A stretch of DNA of 9,845 nt from DASSKF01 sp035690725. Its GTDB lineage: Bacteria; Actinomycetota; Actinomycetes; Actinomycetales; Dermatophilaceae. Under the pieces are notes generated by a model that was given only the letters and a program-made list of their open reading frames with translations, had not been told where the DNA came from and searched no databases. Positions 1 to 6,634 of the stretch are shown here, piece after piece; positions within the stretch are counted from its first letter, which is position 1, and each line of letters opens with the position of its first letter. Both the position numbers and the translations under genes were made by a program. The stretch covers positions 1-9,845 of the forward strand of contig DASSKF010000258.1 of assembly GCA_035690725.1 (NCBI GenBank), in the 5' to 3' direction.

Positions 1-621
1 GGTGCGGTCACCGTGCTCACGGTCGGCCCCGAGCAGGCGGCGGACGCCCTGAAGAAGGCGCTGCAGATGGGCGCGGACCAGGGCGTGCACGTCCTCGACG
101 ACGCGATCCACGGCTCCGACGCGGTGGCCACGTCGCTGGTCCTGGCCGAGGCGATCAGGAAGGTCGGCGAGGTCGACCTGGTGCTGACCGGGCTGGCCTC
201 CACCGACGGGTCGATGAGCGTGGTGCCGGCGATGCTGGCCGAGCGCCTCGGGCTGCCGCAGGCGACCTTCGCCTCCGAGCTGGGCGTGACCGACGGCACC
301 GTGACGATCCGTCGCGACGGCGACGTGGCCTCGGAGACGATCCAGGCGCAGCTGCCGGCGGTGGTGTCGGTGACCGACCAGATCAACGAGCCCCGCTACC
401 CCTCGTTCAAGGGGATCATGGCGGCGAAGAAGAAGCCGGTGGAGACGTGGTCGCTGGCCGACCTCGGCGTCGACGCCGGCCAGGTGGGGCTGGCGGCCGC
501 CTGGACGACCGTGGAGTCGATCGACAAGCGCCCGCCCCGCGAGAAGGGCGAGGTCGTCACCGACGAGGGTGACGGCGGCAGCAAGCTGGCCCAGTTCCTC
601 ACCGCCCAGAAGTTCGTCTGA
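1..621 (+). CDS. etfB: Electron transfer flavoprotein beta subunit, 5' end missing
   Basis: Beta subunit of the ETF heterodimer, a cytoplasmic carrier that takes electrons from acyl-CoA and related dehydrogenases and passes them to a membrane oxidoreductase. The frame is open from base 1, so the start lies outside; 206 codons are visible of the roughly 260 usual for the family. The segment VLTGLASTDGSMSVVPAMLA followed by a LGLPQATFASEL block is the typical nucleotide-binding core that holds AMP in this subunit. The stretch DGDVASETIQAQLPAVVSVT fits the beta-subunit signature, and PRYPSFKGIMAAKKKP matches the recognition-loop region that docks dehydrogenase partners. It ends 36 bases before etfA on the same strand, as in fixA-fixB of Mycobacterium tuberculosis. 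Family assignment is secure; the physiological partner cannot be read from the window. Confidence 0.96.
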   Translation, partial: GAVTVLTVGPEQAADALKKALQMGADQGVHVLDDAIHGSDAVATSLVLAEAIRKVGEVDLVLTGLASTDGSMSVVPAMLAERLGLPQATFASELGVTDGTVTIRRDGDVASETIQAQLPAVVSVTDQINEPRYPSFKGIMAAKKKPVETWSLADLGVDAGQVGLAAAWTTVESIDKRPPREKGEVVTDEGDGGSKLAQFLTAQKFV

Positions 622-643
622 GCAGCTCGACGGCGCTCGACAC

Positions 644-650
644 GGAAGGA
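644..650 (+). promoter_or_regulatory. Ribosome binding site of etfA
   Basis: GGAAGGA lies 7 bases before the ATG at 658 and fixes that start. No promoter-like sequence or hairpin separates it from etfB, so both subunits are probably read from one mRNA. Confidence 0.8.
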
Positions 651-657
651 TTGATCG

Positions 658-1614
658 ATGTCTGAAGTTCTCGTGCTGGTCGACCACCTCGAGGGAGAGG
701 TGCGCAAGACGACGTCCGAGCTGCTCACCCTGGCCCGCCGCCTCGGCGAGCCGTCCGCGGTGTTCGTCGGTGCCGGCTTCGAGCAGGCCAAGGACGCCCT
801 GTCCCGCTACGGCGCGGCCAAGGTCTACCGGGTGGAGTCGGCCGAGGTGACCGACTACCTGGTGGCGCCGCTGGCCGAGGTCCTGGCCCAGCTGGTGGAG
901 CGGACCTCCCCGGCCGCGGTGCTGCTGCCGGCCGGCTCCGACGCCACCGAGGTCGCCGGGCGCCTGGCCGTCAAGACCGGGTCCGGGCTGATCACCGACG
1001 CGGTCGACGTGCAGCCGGCCGACGGCGGGCTGCGCACCGTGCAGTCGGTGTTCGCCGGCTCCTACACGGTCACCGCCGGCGTCACCCGCGGCACCCCTAT
1101 CGTCACGGTCAAGCCGAACTCGGTCACGCCGGAGGAGGCTGCGGGCGAGGCCGCCGACGAGGTCGTCGAGGTCAGCGTGTCCGAACAGGCCAGGACGGCC
1201 CGGGTCACCGACCGGCGCCCGAAGCAGGCCAGCGGCCGCCCCGAGCTGACCGAGGCCGCGATCGTCGTCTCCGGCGGCCGCGGCACCGGTGGCGACTTCG
1301 GCCCGGTCGAGGCGTTCGCCGACAGCCTCGGTGCCGCCGTCGGCGCCTCCCGCGCCGCGGTCGACGCGGGCTGGTACCCGCACTCCAGCCAGGTCGGGCA
1401 GACGGGCGCCACGGTCTCCCCGCAGCTCTACGTCGCCGCCGGCATCTCCGGCGCGATCCAGCACCGGGCCGGGATGCAGACCTCCAAGACGATCATCGCG
1501 GTCAACAAGGACGAGGAGGCGCCGATCTTCGACCTCGTCGACTTCGGCGTCGTCGGCGACCTGTTCACCGTCCTGCCGCAGGCCACCGAGGCGATCCGGG
1601 CCGCCAAGGGCTGA
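658..1614 (+). CDS. etfA: Electron transfer flavoprotein alpha subunit
   Basis: FAD-carrying alpha subunit of the ETF heterodimer, 318 residues, the usual bacterial length. The N-terminal alpha/beta domain spans about residues 1-190. The C-terminal FAD domain holds SGGRG (205-209), GASRAAVDAGW (229-239), QVGQTG (245-250) and the family signature LYVAAGISGAIQH (257-269), followed by VNKD (282-285) and a VVGDLF segment. All expected FAD contacts appear present, so the protein looks functional. The ATG at 658 has a good ribosome binding site. Together with etfB it shuttles electrons from beta-oxidation and other flavoprotein dehydrogenases to the respiratory chain. A strong GC hairpin follows about 80 bases after the stop, which suggests that the operon ends here. 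Ortholog by family and context of M. tuberculosis fixB. Confidence 0.97.
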   Translation: MSEVLVLVDHLEGEVRKTTSELLTLARRLGEPSAVFVGAGFEQAKDALSRYGAAKVYRVESAEVTDYLVAPLAEVLAQLVERTSPAAVLLPAGSDATEVAGRLAVKTGSGLITDAVDVQPADGGLRTVQSVFAGSYTVTAGVTRGTPIVTVKPNSVTPEEAAGEAADEVVEVSVSEQARTARVTDRRPKQASGRPELTEAAIVVSGGRGTGGDFGPVEAFADSLGAAVGASRAAVDAGWYPHSSQVGQTGATVSPQLYVAAGISGAIQHRAGMQTSKTIIAVNKDEEAPIFDLVDFGVVGDLFTVLPQATEAIRAAKG

Positions 1615-1692
1615 GCACGCACCGGCCCGTCCGGCGGCGACGACACGCCGACCGCTGCCGAACGGTGACCCGGAAGTGGCCGAACGGACGAT

Positions 1693-1739
1693 GCCCGGGG
1701 CCCGGGCCTCCCCACGACGATGGAGGCACGGGCCCGGGC
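1693..1739 (+). terminator. Strong GC hairpin after etfA (probable terminator)
   Basis: A long imperfect stem: 1706-1711 pairs with 1722-1727 (GCCTCC/GGAGGC), then after one mismatch 1698-1704 pairs with 1729-1735, and after one bulged G at 1697, 1693-1696 pairs with 1736-1739. That is 17 base pairs, nearly all G-C, around a 10-base loop. There is no T-run, which is common for actinobacterial terminators. A second stem (5' arm 1704-1718, 3' arm 1741-1755) overlaps it and would exclude it. Function inferred from position only. Confidence 0.6.
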
Positions 1740-1794
1740 CGTCGTGTCGGGGCCCGAGCTCCCCACCTGTCGGCAGCAAGTGCCACCCCGCCTC

Positions 1795-1824
1795 CCGGAC
1801 GGGGCCACCCAGTGCCCCGTCCGG
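1795..1824 (+). promoter_or_regulatory. Perfect 11-bp hairpin reaching the SpoIID-family ribosome binding site
   Basis: CCGGACGGGGC at 1795-1805 is perfectly complementary to GCCCCGTCCGG at 1814-1824, with an 8-base loop CACCCAGT. The last two bases of the 3' arm, 1823-1824, are also the first two bases of the GGAAGG ribosome binding site of the gene starting at 1837. In RNA this stem could limit ribosome access or act as a second terminator. Structure is seen directly; regulatory role is inference. Confidence 0.55.
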
Positions 1825-1828
1825 AAGG
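1823..1828 (+). promoter_or_regulatory. Ribosome binding site deciding the GTG start at 1837
   Basis: GGAAGG sits 8 bases before GTG 1837. An in-frame ATG at 1720 has no ribosome binding site, lies inside the hairpin after etfA, and would put about 39 non-signal residues ahead of a well-formed signal peptide. The GTG is therefore preferred. Confidence 0.8.
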
Positions 1829-1836
1829 CTGCGGCC

Positions 1837-3390
1837 GTGCGCCCGACCCTGCGCTCCTCCCGGCGCCCCCTACTCACCGTCGGCGCCGTCCTGTGCGCCG
1901 CGCCCGCCCTCGTCCTCGGCGCGCCCGCAGCCCTGGCGGCCACGCCCTACCCGCCGCCGATGCCCGGGGCACTCGTCGTCAACCGACCGGAAAGCGGGGA
2001 CTTCGCCGTCAAGGGCCGGGGCTTCGGCCACGGTGTGGGGATGTCGCAGTACGGCGCCAACGGCGCCGCGAAGTCCGGTCTCGGCTACCGGCGGATCCTG
2101 TCGTTCTACTATCCCGGCACCAAGCCGGCCACCGTCACCAACCGGCTGGTGCGGGTCGGGATCGGGGCCGACACCGACGGCGTCCTGGAGGTGCGGAGCG
2201 CGCCGGGCCTGACCGTCCGCTCCGGGGCGCTCACCAAGCGGCTGCCGTCCGGCCCGATCCGGTGGCGCGTCCGGGCGACCGCCGACGGGTGCCGGCTGGA
2301 CGGCTTTCGCGACGGGCGCTGGCGCCCCCACCGACTCACCCGGGACTCCGCGACGAGCCCCTGCCCGGTGACCTTCTCCAGTCCGCGGCACCGGGTGGAC
2401 CTGGTGCTGCCCTCGGACACGGTGCGCGCCTACCGCGGCACGCTGCGCGCCGTCCGGTCGGACCACGCGACGGTGCGGACCGTCAACCGGGTCCGGCTCG
2501 AGTCCTACCTGCGCTCGGTCGTCCCCACCGAGTCACCGGCCTGGTTCCGCCAGGCGGCGCTGCGGGCCCAGGCGGTGGCCGCACGCACCTACGCCCTGCG
2601 CGCGGTGGGCGGCCGCGGCCCGGTCGATGTGTGCGACACGACGGCGTGCCAGGTCTACCGGGGGATGGGCACGGTGTCGGCCGCCGGCGTCCTCTCACGC
2701 GTGGAGGCCGCCGCCACGGACCGAGCGGTGGCCCGGACGGCCGGCCGCGTGCTCACCTACCGGGGCGCGCTCGCGACGACGATGTTCTCCGCCTCCAACG
2801 GCGGGCGCACGGTCGCGGCGGGCGGCCACCCCTACCTGCCCTCCCGGAAGGACCCGTACGACGCGGTGGACAACCCGCTGCACGCCTGGCGCGCCACGCT
2901 GCCCGCGTCCGTGCTCGAGCAGCGCTACGGCATCACCCGGGTGGAGCGGCTGCAGGTCGTCGACCGGGACGGCCGGGGTGCTTGGGGAGGTCGCGTGCGC
3001 CACGTGCTCGTGGAGGGCGCCGACGACCGGGGCCGCTACCGGGCGGCCTACCTGACCGGAGACGCGCTCGCCGCCACCTACCCCTGGCCGAGCTGGCGCA
3101 ACGGCCTGCGCGGCCCGTTCCTCACCCTCCCCGTGAACGGGGCGGACGCGCCGCACCTGCCGGCGGGCAGCTCGCGCCACCCCTACGGCGCCTACCGGCC
3201 CACCCGCCTGGAGGTCGGGTCGGTCGGCTCTGCGGTCGTCGTGCTCCAGCAGGCACTCGGCGTCGGTGCCGACGGCTACTTCGGTCCGCGGACCCGCACT
3301 GCCGTGGTCGCCTTCCAGCAGCGCCACGGGCTGGCGGCCACGGGCGTGGTCGACGGCTCGGTATGGCGGGCGCTCCCGCCGCGCGGCTGA
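1837..3390 (+). CDS. Secreted SpoIID/LytB-domain protein with C-terminal peptidoglycan-binding domain
   Basis: Probable exported cell-wall protein of 517 residues. Residues 1-34 form a signal peptide: basic start, hydrophobic core and an A-L-A cleavage site. An SRRPLL stretch at 8-13 weakly resembles a twin-arginine motif, so Sec or Tat export is possible. GRGFGHGVGMSQYGA (60-74) is the hallmark SpoIID/LytB motif. The core domain follows: ESYLRSVVPTESPAW with E232 as the candidate catalytic glutamate, AQAVAARTY (244-252), a DVCDTTACQVY segment (264-274) whose C266 and C271 could form a disulfide, and FSASNGGRT (317-325). Residues about 458-513 are a PG_binding_1 domain with the DGYFGPRTRTAV motif. 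SpoIID of Bacillus is a lytic transglycosylase acting on denuded glycan; the substrate here is unknown. The GHGVGMSQ motif precedes the core, the reverse of Bacillus SpoIID. A monocistronic unit is likely, with a hairpin directly upstream. Confidence 0.88.
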   Translation: MRPTLRSSRRPLLTVGAVLCAAPALVLGAPAALAATPYPPPMPGALVVNRPESGDFAVKGRGFGHGVGMSQYGANGAAKSGLGYRRILSFYYPGTKPATVTNRLVRVGIGADTDGVLEVRSAPGLTVRSGALTKRLPSGPIRWRVRATADGCRLDGFRDGRWRPHRLTRDSATSPCPVTFSSPRHRVDLVLPSDTVRAYRGTLRAVRSDHATVRTVNRVRLESYLRSVVPTESPAWFRQAALRAQAVAARTYALRAVGGRGPVDVCDTTACQVYRGMGTVSAAGVLSRVEAAATDRAVARTAGRVLTYRGALATTMFSASNGGRTVAAGGHPYLPSRKDPYDAVDNPLHAWRATLPASVLEQRYGITRVERLQVVDRDGRGAWGGRVRHVLVEGADDRGRYRAAYLTGDALAATYPWPSWRNGLRGPFLTLPVNGADAPHLPAGSSRHPYGAYRPTRLEVGSVGSAVVVLQQALGVGADGYFGPRTRTAVVAFQQRHGLAATGVVDGSVWRALPPRG

Positions 3391-3429
3391 CTCCGCCGAC
3401 CGCTCCTCCGGACCGGGCCAGCAGGTGGC

Positions 3430-4170
3430 TCAACGGAGCTCGGGAAGGACCTGCTCGGCATACAGGCGGATCGCGTCGCGATAGTGCGGGCCCATGTTGG
3501 CGACGTAGACCTCGTCGAAGCCCGCCTCCACGAAGGGGGGCAGGTTGTCGACGTGCACCGTGGGGTCGGGCCCGCAGGGGACCGACCTGGCCGTCGACTC
3601 CGTGGTGACGAGCTGGCTCGCCTGCTCGAAGTGCTGCGGGGTCGGCAGCTCCTGGGCGATCTCGTCGGGGATGCCGCCGTTGGCCCAGAGCCGGTGCGCC
3701 TGCTCGACGGCCTCCTGCTCGGTCGGGGCGTAGCAGCACTTGGTGCCCGCCTTCGCCGGGAGGTTGCCGCCGGCGAGCTCGCGGAACCGTGCCAGCATCC
3801 CGCCGTCGGGGGTGGTCGTGATGAAGCCGTCCCCGATGCGGGCGGCGACCTCGAGCGCTCGTGGCCCGAACGCCGACACGAAGATCGGCGGCGGCTCGTC
3901 GGGCAGGGTGTAGATCCGGGCCCGGTCGACCTCGTAGTGCGCCCCCTCGTGCGGCCACCGGTCGCCGAGGACGTGCTCGTTGAGGTTCTCGCCGGTGCCG
4001 ACGCCGAGGGTGAACCGGCCGTTCGTCATCACCGCGGACGTGGCGGCGGCCTGGGCGATGATCGCGGGGTGGATCCGCACCGTCGGGCAGGTGACCGCGG
4101 TCACGATCGGGAGGTCGCACGCCTGGGCGATCGCGCCGATGACCGACCAGACGAAGGGACTCTGGCCCTT
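3430..4170 (-). pseudogene. Decayed F420-dependent LLM-class oxidoreductase (G6PDH-like family)
   Basis: Remnant of a luciferase-like F420-dependent oxidoreductase of the TIGR03557 type. Recognisable family blocks in order are GQSPFVWSVIGAIAQ, VTCPTVRIHPAIIAQAAAT, GRFTLGVGTGENLNEHVLGD, ARIYTLPDEPPPI, ELPTPQHFEQA and VPCGPDP, ending LPELR before TGA. Two lesions are visible. First, homology stops at the 5' side near 4170, so about the first 45-50 residues (first strand, SDHF-type region) are absent and are replaced by sequence running into the cysteine desulfurase promoter. The frame stays open upstream but reaches an ATG only at 4374, inside that gene. Second, at 3951/3952 LGDRWP joins directly to HEGAHYEV, losing about 30 residues of the helical segment normally there. 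The first in-frame GTG downstream is at 4104, inside a core strand. The rest has no stop codon, so decay may be recent. Alternatively a small unusual protein is made, which I think unlikely. Confidence 0.8.
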
Positions 4171-4242
4171 CGGTCCGTCGGTGCCCGGTTCCCCTACCCG
4201 CCCGGGGACGGTCCACGCCCCGGCGCCCGGCACCGCCGCACG

Positions 4243-4248
4243 TAGAAT
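4243..4248 (+). promoter_or_regulatory. -10 box for leaderless cysteine desulfurase mRNA
   Basis: TAGAAT fits the actinobacterial TAnnnT -10 consensus and ends 6 bases before GTG 4255, so transcription would begin at or next to the start codon. No ribosome binding site precedes that GTG, which agrees with leaderless translation. No good -35 box is visible about 17 bases further upstream. Confidence 0.6.
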
Positions 4249-4254
4249 GCTGCG

Positions 4255-5490
4255 GTGCCCACCCCGAAGACCTGCGCCTACCTGGACCACGCGGCCACCA
4301 CGCCGATGCGGCCGGCGGCCGTGGAGGCGATGGCGCAGCAGCTCGCCACTGCCGGCAACGCTTCGTCCCTGCACGGTTCAGGACGGGCCGCGCGGCGGGT
4401 GGTCGAGGAGTCGCGCGAGCAGGTCGCCGCAGCCCTGGGCGCCCGACCGTCGGAGGTCGTCTTCACCTCCGGTGGCACCGAGTCCGACAACCTCGCCCTG
4501 CAGGGCGCCCTCCGGGCCCGGCGGGCCGCCGACCCACGCCGGACCCGGCTGGTCGTCTCGACCGTGGAGCACCACGCGGTGCTGGACACCGTGGAGCACC
4601 TCGTGCAGCGCGAGGGTGCGGAGGTGACCTGGCTCGAGGTGGACGGCGAAGGGCGGGTGCAGCCGGAGACGCTGCGGACCGCGCTCGAGGCCGACCCCGG
4701 CTCCGCGGCGCTCGTCAGCGTCATGTGGGCCAACAACGAAGTGGGCACGGTCCAGCCGGTCGCCGAGCTCGCCGCGGTGGCCGCCGAGTTCGCGGTGCCG
4801 TTCCACACCGACGCGGTCCAGGCGGCCGGCCACCTGCCGGTGGACTTCGCCGCCAGCGGCGCCGACCTGATGTCGGTGAGCGCGCACAAGCTGGGCGGCC
4901 CGGTCGGCGTGGGCGCGCTGGTCGCCCGGCGGGACGCGCCGCTGGTGCCGCTGCTGTTCGGCGGGGGCCAGGAGCGGCAGGTGCGCAGCGGCACCCTGGA
5001 CGTGCCCGGCATACGGGGGTTCGCGGTGGCGCTGGAGGAGTCGGTGCGGACGCTGCCCGAGGAGGCCGAGCGGCTGGCGGCACTGCGGGACCGCCTGGTC
5101 GCCGGGGCGCTCGACCTGGGGCTCGGGATCACGGTGAGCGGTGACCACGAGCCGGGGGACCGGCAGCGGCGCCTGCCGGGCAACGTGCACCTGCTCGTGC
5201 CGCGCTGTGACGGCGACTCCCTGCTCTACCTGCTCGACGCCGCCGGGGTGGAGTGCTCGACCGGATCGGCCTGCCAGGCCGGCGTGCCGCAGCCCAGCCA
5301 CGTGCTGCTCGCCATGGGCGTCCCGGAGGAGGAAGCGCGCGGCGCCCTGCGGCTGACGCTCGGGCACACCTCGACCGGGGCCGACGTCGACGCGGTGCTC
5401 GCGGCGCTGCCCGCCGCCGTCGAGCGGGCACAGCGGGCGCGCGACGTCACCGGGGGATCGGCGTTCGGCGGTGCGAGGAGGGCCGGCTGA
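4255..5490 (+). CDS. iscS: Cysteine desulfurase (class V aminotransferase fold, IscS/NifS type)
   Basis: PLP enzyme that converts cysteine to alanine and a protein-bound persulfide for sulfur transfer. It has 411 residues, close to the usual length. The start MPTPKTCAYLDHAATTPM is canonical. H106 in VEHHAV corresponds to the histidine stacking on PLP, NNEVGTVQP begins at N160, HTDAVQAAG holds the Asp and Gln cofactor contacts, and K212 in SAHKLGGP is the Schiff-base lysine. RSGTLDVPG follows, and the catalytic cysteine is C340 in STGSACQAG. All key residues are intact. A TAGAAT -10 box just upstream of the GTG start suggests a leaderless mRNA. The stop overlaps the ATG of mnmA by one base, so the likely main acceptor is MnmA. 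No IscU, ferredoxin or chaperone gene is nearby. The symbol follows M. tuberculosis Rv3025c; a dedicated tRNA-thiolation role is inferred from context. Confidence 0.94.
   Translation: MPTPKTCAYLDHAATTPMRPAAVEAMAQQLATAGNASSLHGSGRAARRVVEESREQVAAALGARPSEVVFTSGGTESDNLALQGALRARRAADPRRTRLVVSTVEHHAVLDTVEHLVQREGAEVTWLEVDGEGRVQPETLRTALEADPGSAALVSVMWANNEVGTVQPVAELAAVAAEFAVPFHTDAVQAAGHLPVDFAASGADLMSVSAHKLGGPVGVGALVARRDAPLVPLLFGGGQERQVRSGTLDVPGIRGFAVALEESVRTLPEEAERLAALRDRLVAGALDLGLGITVSGDHEPGDRQRRLPGNVHLLVPRCDGDSLLYLLDAAGVECSTGSACQAGVPQPSHVLLAMGVPEEEARGALRLTLGHTSTGADVDAVLAALPAAVERAQRARDVTGGSAFGGARRAG
5475..5482 (+). promoter_or_regulatory. Ribosome binding site of mnmA, inside iscS
   Basis: GAGGAGGG lies within the last codons of the desulfurase gene, 7 bases before ATG 5490. 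The TGATG stop-start overlap indicates translational coupling of the two genes. Confidence 0.8.
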
Positions 5491-6581
5491 TGCGGGTCGT
5501 CGCGGCGATGAGCGGAGGCGTGGACTCGGCCGTGGCCGCTGCCCGGGCTCTCGACGCCGGCCACGAGGTGGTCGGGGTGCACCTGGCCCTGTCGCGGTCC
5601 GCGAAGACCCTGCGCGAGGGCGCGCGCGGCTGCTGCACCATCGAGGACGCCGGCGACGCCCGCCGCGTCGCGGACGTGCTGGGGATCCCGTTCTACGTGT
5701 GGGACATGGCGGCGCGGTTCCAGGACGACGTGGTCGAGGACTTCGTCGCCGAGTACGCCGCCGGCCGGACCCCCAACCCGTGCCTGCGCTGCAACGAGCG
5801 GATCAAGTTCGCGGCGCTGCTGGACAAGGCGCTCGCCCTCGGGTTCGACGGGGTGGCCACCGGGCACTACGCGCGGATCGTCGACGCCGACGCGAGCGGG
5901 TCGGGTCGGCGCGAGCTGCACCGGGCGGTGGACCCGGGCAAGGACCAGTCCTACGTGCTCGGGGTGCTCGACGAGGACCAGCTGGCGCGGTCGCTCTTCC
6001 CGCTCGGTGACTCCACCAAGCCCCAGGTGCGCGAGGAGGCCGCCTCGCGGGGGTTCTACGTCGCGAAGAAGCCGGACAGCCACGACATCTGCTTCATCGC
6101 CGACGGGGACACCCGCGGGTGGCTGGCCGACCGGCTGGGGGAGCAGCCGGGCGAGATCGTCGACGCCTCCGGCGAGGTGCTGGGGGAGCACCGGGGGGCC
6201 TACGCCTACACGGTCGGGCAGCGGCGCGGGCTGAACCTGCGCCGGCCTGCTGACGACGGCCGGCCCCGCTACGTGCTCGAGGTGCAGCCGGCGAGCAACA
6301 CCGTCGTCGTGGGACCGAGGGAGCTGCTCGGCGTCAACGCGCTGACCGGTGACCACGCCCGCTGGTGCGGCCGGCCGCCGGAGGGGATCGTCTCCGCCGG
6401 CGCCCAGGTCCGGGCTCACGGCGCCGAGGTGCCGGCGACCGCGTGGGCCGACGGCGACCGGGTCGAGGTCCGGCTGGAGGAGCGGGTCCGCGGCGTCGCG
6501 CCTGGGCAGTCGGTCGTGCTGTACGACGGCACCCGCGTCGTCGGGTCCGCCACGATCGGCTCGGCCCACCTCGAGCGCTGA
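5490..6581 (+). CDS. mnmA: tRNA-specific 2-thiouridylase MnmA
   Basis: ATP-dependent enzyme that places sulfur at position 2 of wobble uridine 34 in Lys, Glu and Gln tRNAs, using persulfide delivered from a cysteine desulfurase. It has 363 residues, typical of the family. The PP-loop SGGVDS is at 8-13. The nucleophilic cysteine is C101 in TPNPCLRC (aligned with E. coli C102), and the partner cysteine is C201 in DSHDICFI (aligned with E. coli C199). VATGHYARI and GKDQSYVLG match the tRNA-binding and ATP-handling blocks, and TVGQRRGL with the C-terminal beta-barrel region completes the fold. It also has an RGCC motif around residues 46-49, common in actinobacterial MnmA as far as I recall. The ATG at 5490 overlaps the iscS stop and has a strong ribosome binding site. 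The stop codon overlaps the first copy of a tandem repeat. Equivalent to M. tuberculosis trmU (Rv3024c). Confidence 0.96.
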   Translation: MRVVAAMSGGVDSAVAAARALDAGHEVVGVHLALSRSAKTLREGARGCCTIEDAGDARRVADVLGIPFYVWDMAARFQDDVVEDFVAEYAAGRTPNPCLRCNERIKFAALLDKALALGFDGVATGHYARIVDADASGSGRRELHRAVDPGKDQSYVLGVLDEDQLARSLFPLGDSTKPQVREEAASRGFYVAKKPDSHDICFIADGDTRGWLADRLGEQPGEIVDASGEVLGEHRGAYAYTVGQRRGLNLRRPADDGRPRYVLEVQPASNTVVVGPRELLGVNALTGDHARWCGRPPEGIVSAGAQVRAHGAEVPATAWADGDRVEVRLEERVRGVAPGQSVVLYDGTRVVGSATIGSAHLER

Positions 6582-6609
6582 GATCTGACCGAGCGGGCGA
6601 GTTCTCAGG
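6578..6609 (+). repeat. Tandem repeat, copy 1 (overlaps the mnmA stop)
   Basis: First of two 32-base units spaced 51 bases apart, with 28 of 32 positions identical. The first 21 bases (6578-6598, beginning CTGAGATCTGACC) match copy 2 exactly. The unit begins with CTGAGA and holds TCTCAG at 6603-6608, its exact reverse complement, so each unit is bounded by inverted arms. Confidence 0.85.
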
Positions 6610-6634
6610 GCCGGCGTGTTGCGTCGGCCTGAGA
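6603..6634 (+). terminator. Hairpin bridging the two repeat copies (probable terminator of iscS-mnmA)
   Basis: TCTCAG 6603-6608 pairs with CTGAGA 6629-6634; after one bulged G (6609), 6610-6616 pairs with 6622-6628, including one G-U pair, around a TGTTG loop at 6617-6621. This gives 13 base pairs starting 21 bases after the mnmA stop. No T-run follows. It shares its 5' arm with the alternative pairing inside repeat copy 1. Termination is inferred from strength and position. Confidence 0.6.

Noticed and set aside
1657..1687. Direct repeat GCCGAACGG at 1657 and 1679
   Set aside because: Two 9-base copies 22 bases apart just after etfA with no promoter near them; too short to support a function.
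1720..1836. In-frame ATG at 1720 as start of the SpoIID-family protein
   Set aside because: It lies in the hairpin after etfA, has no ribosome binding site, and the GTG at 1837 has GGAAGG and begins a clean signal peptide.
1740..1836. Cyclic-di-AMP (ydaO-type) riboswitch before the cell-wall gene
   Set aside because: Such riboswitches are known upstream of actinobacterial wall hydrolases, but I cannot see the conserved motif segments here and the leader is short.
1665..3608. Plus-strand open frame of 647 codons in another frame over the SpoIID-family gene
   Set aside because: Arg/Pro/Gly-rich shadow; the SpoIID and peptidoglycan-binding motifs lie in the other frame.
3484..4245. Plus-strand open frame of 253 codons antisense to the oxidoreductase remnant
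   Set aside because: Shadow of conserved codons on the minus strand; it has no ribosome binding site and no motif.
4171..4374. N-terminal extension of the oxidoreductase frame up to ATG 4374
   Set aside because: The translation has no resemblance to the family's N-terminus and half of it lies antisense inside the desulfurase gene.
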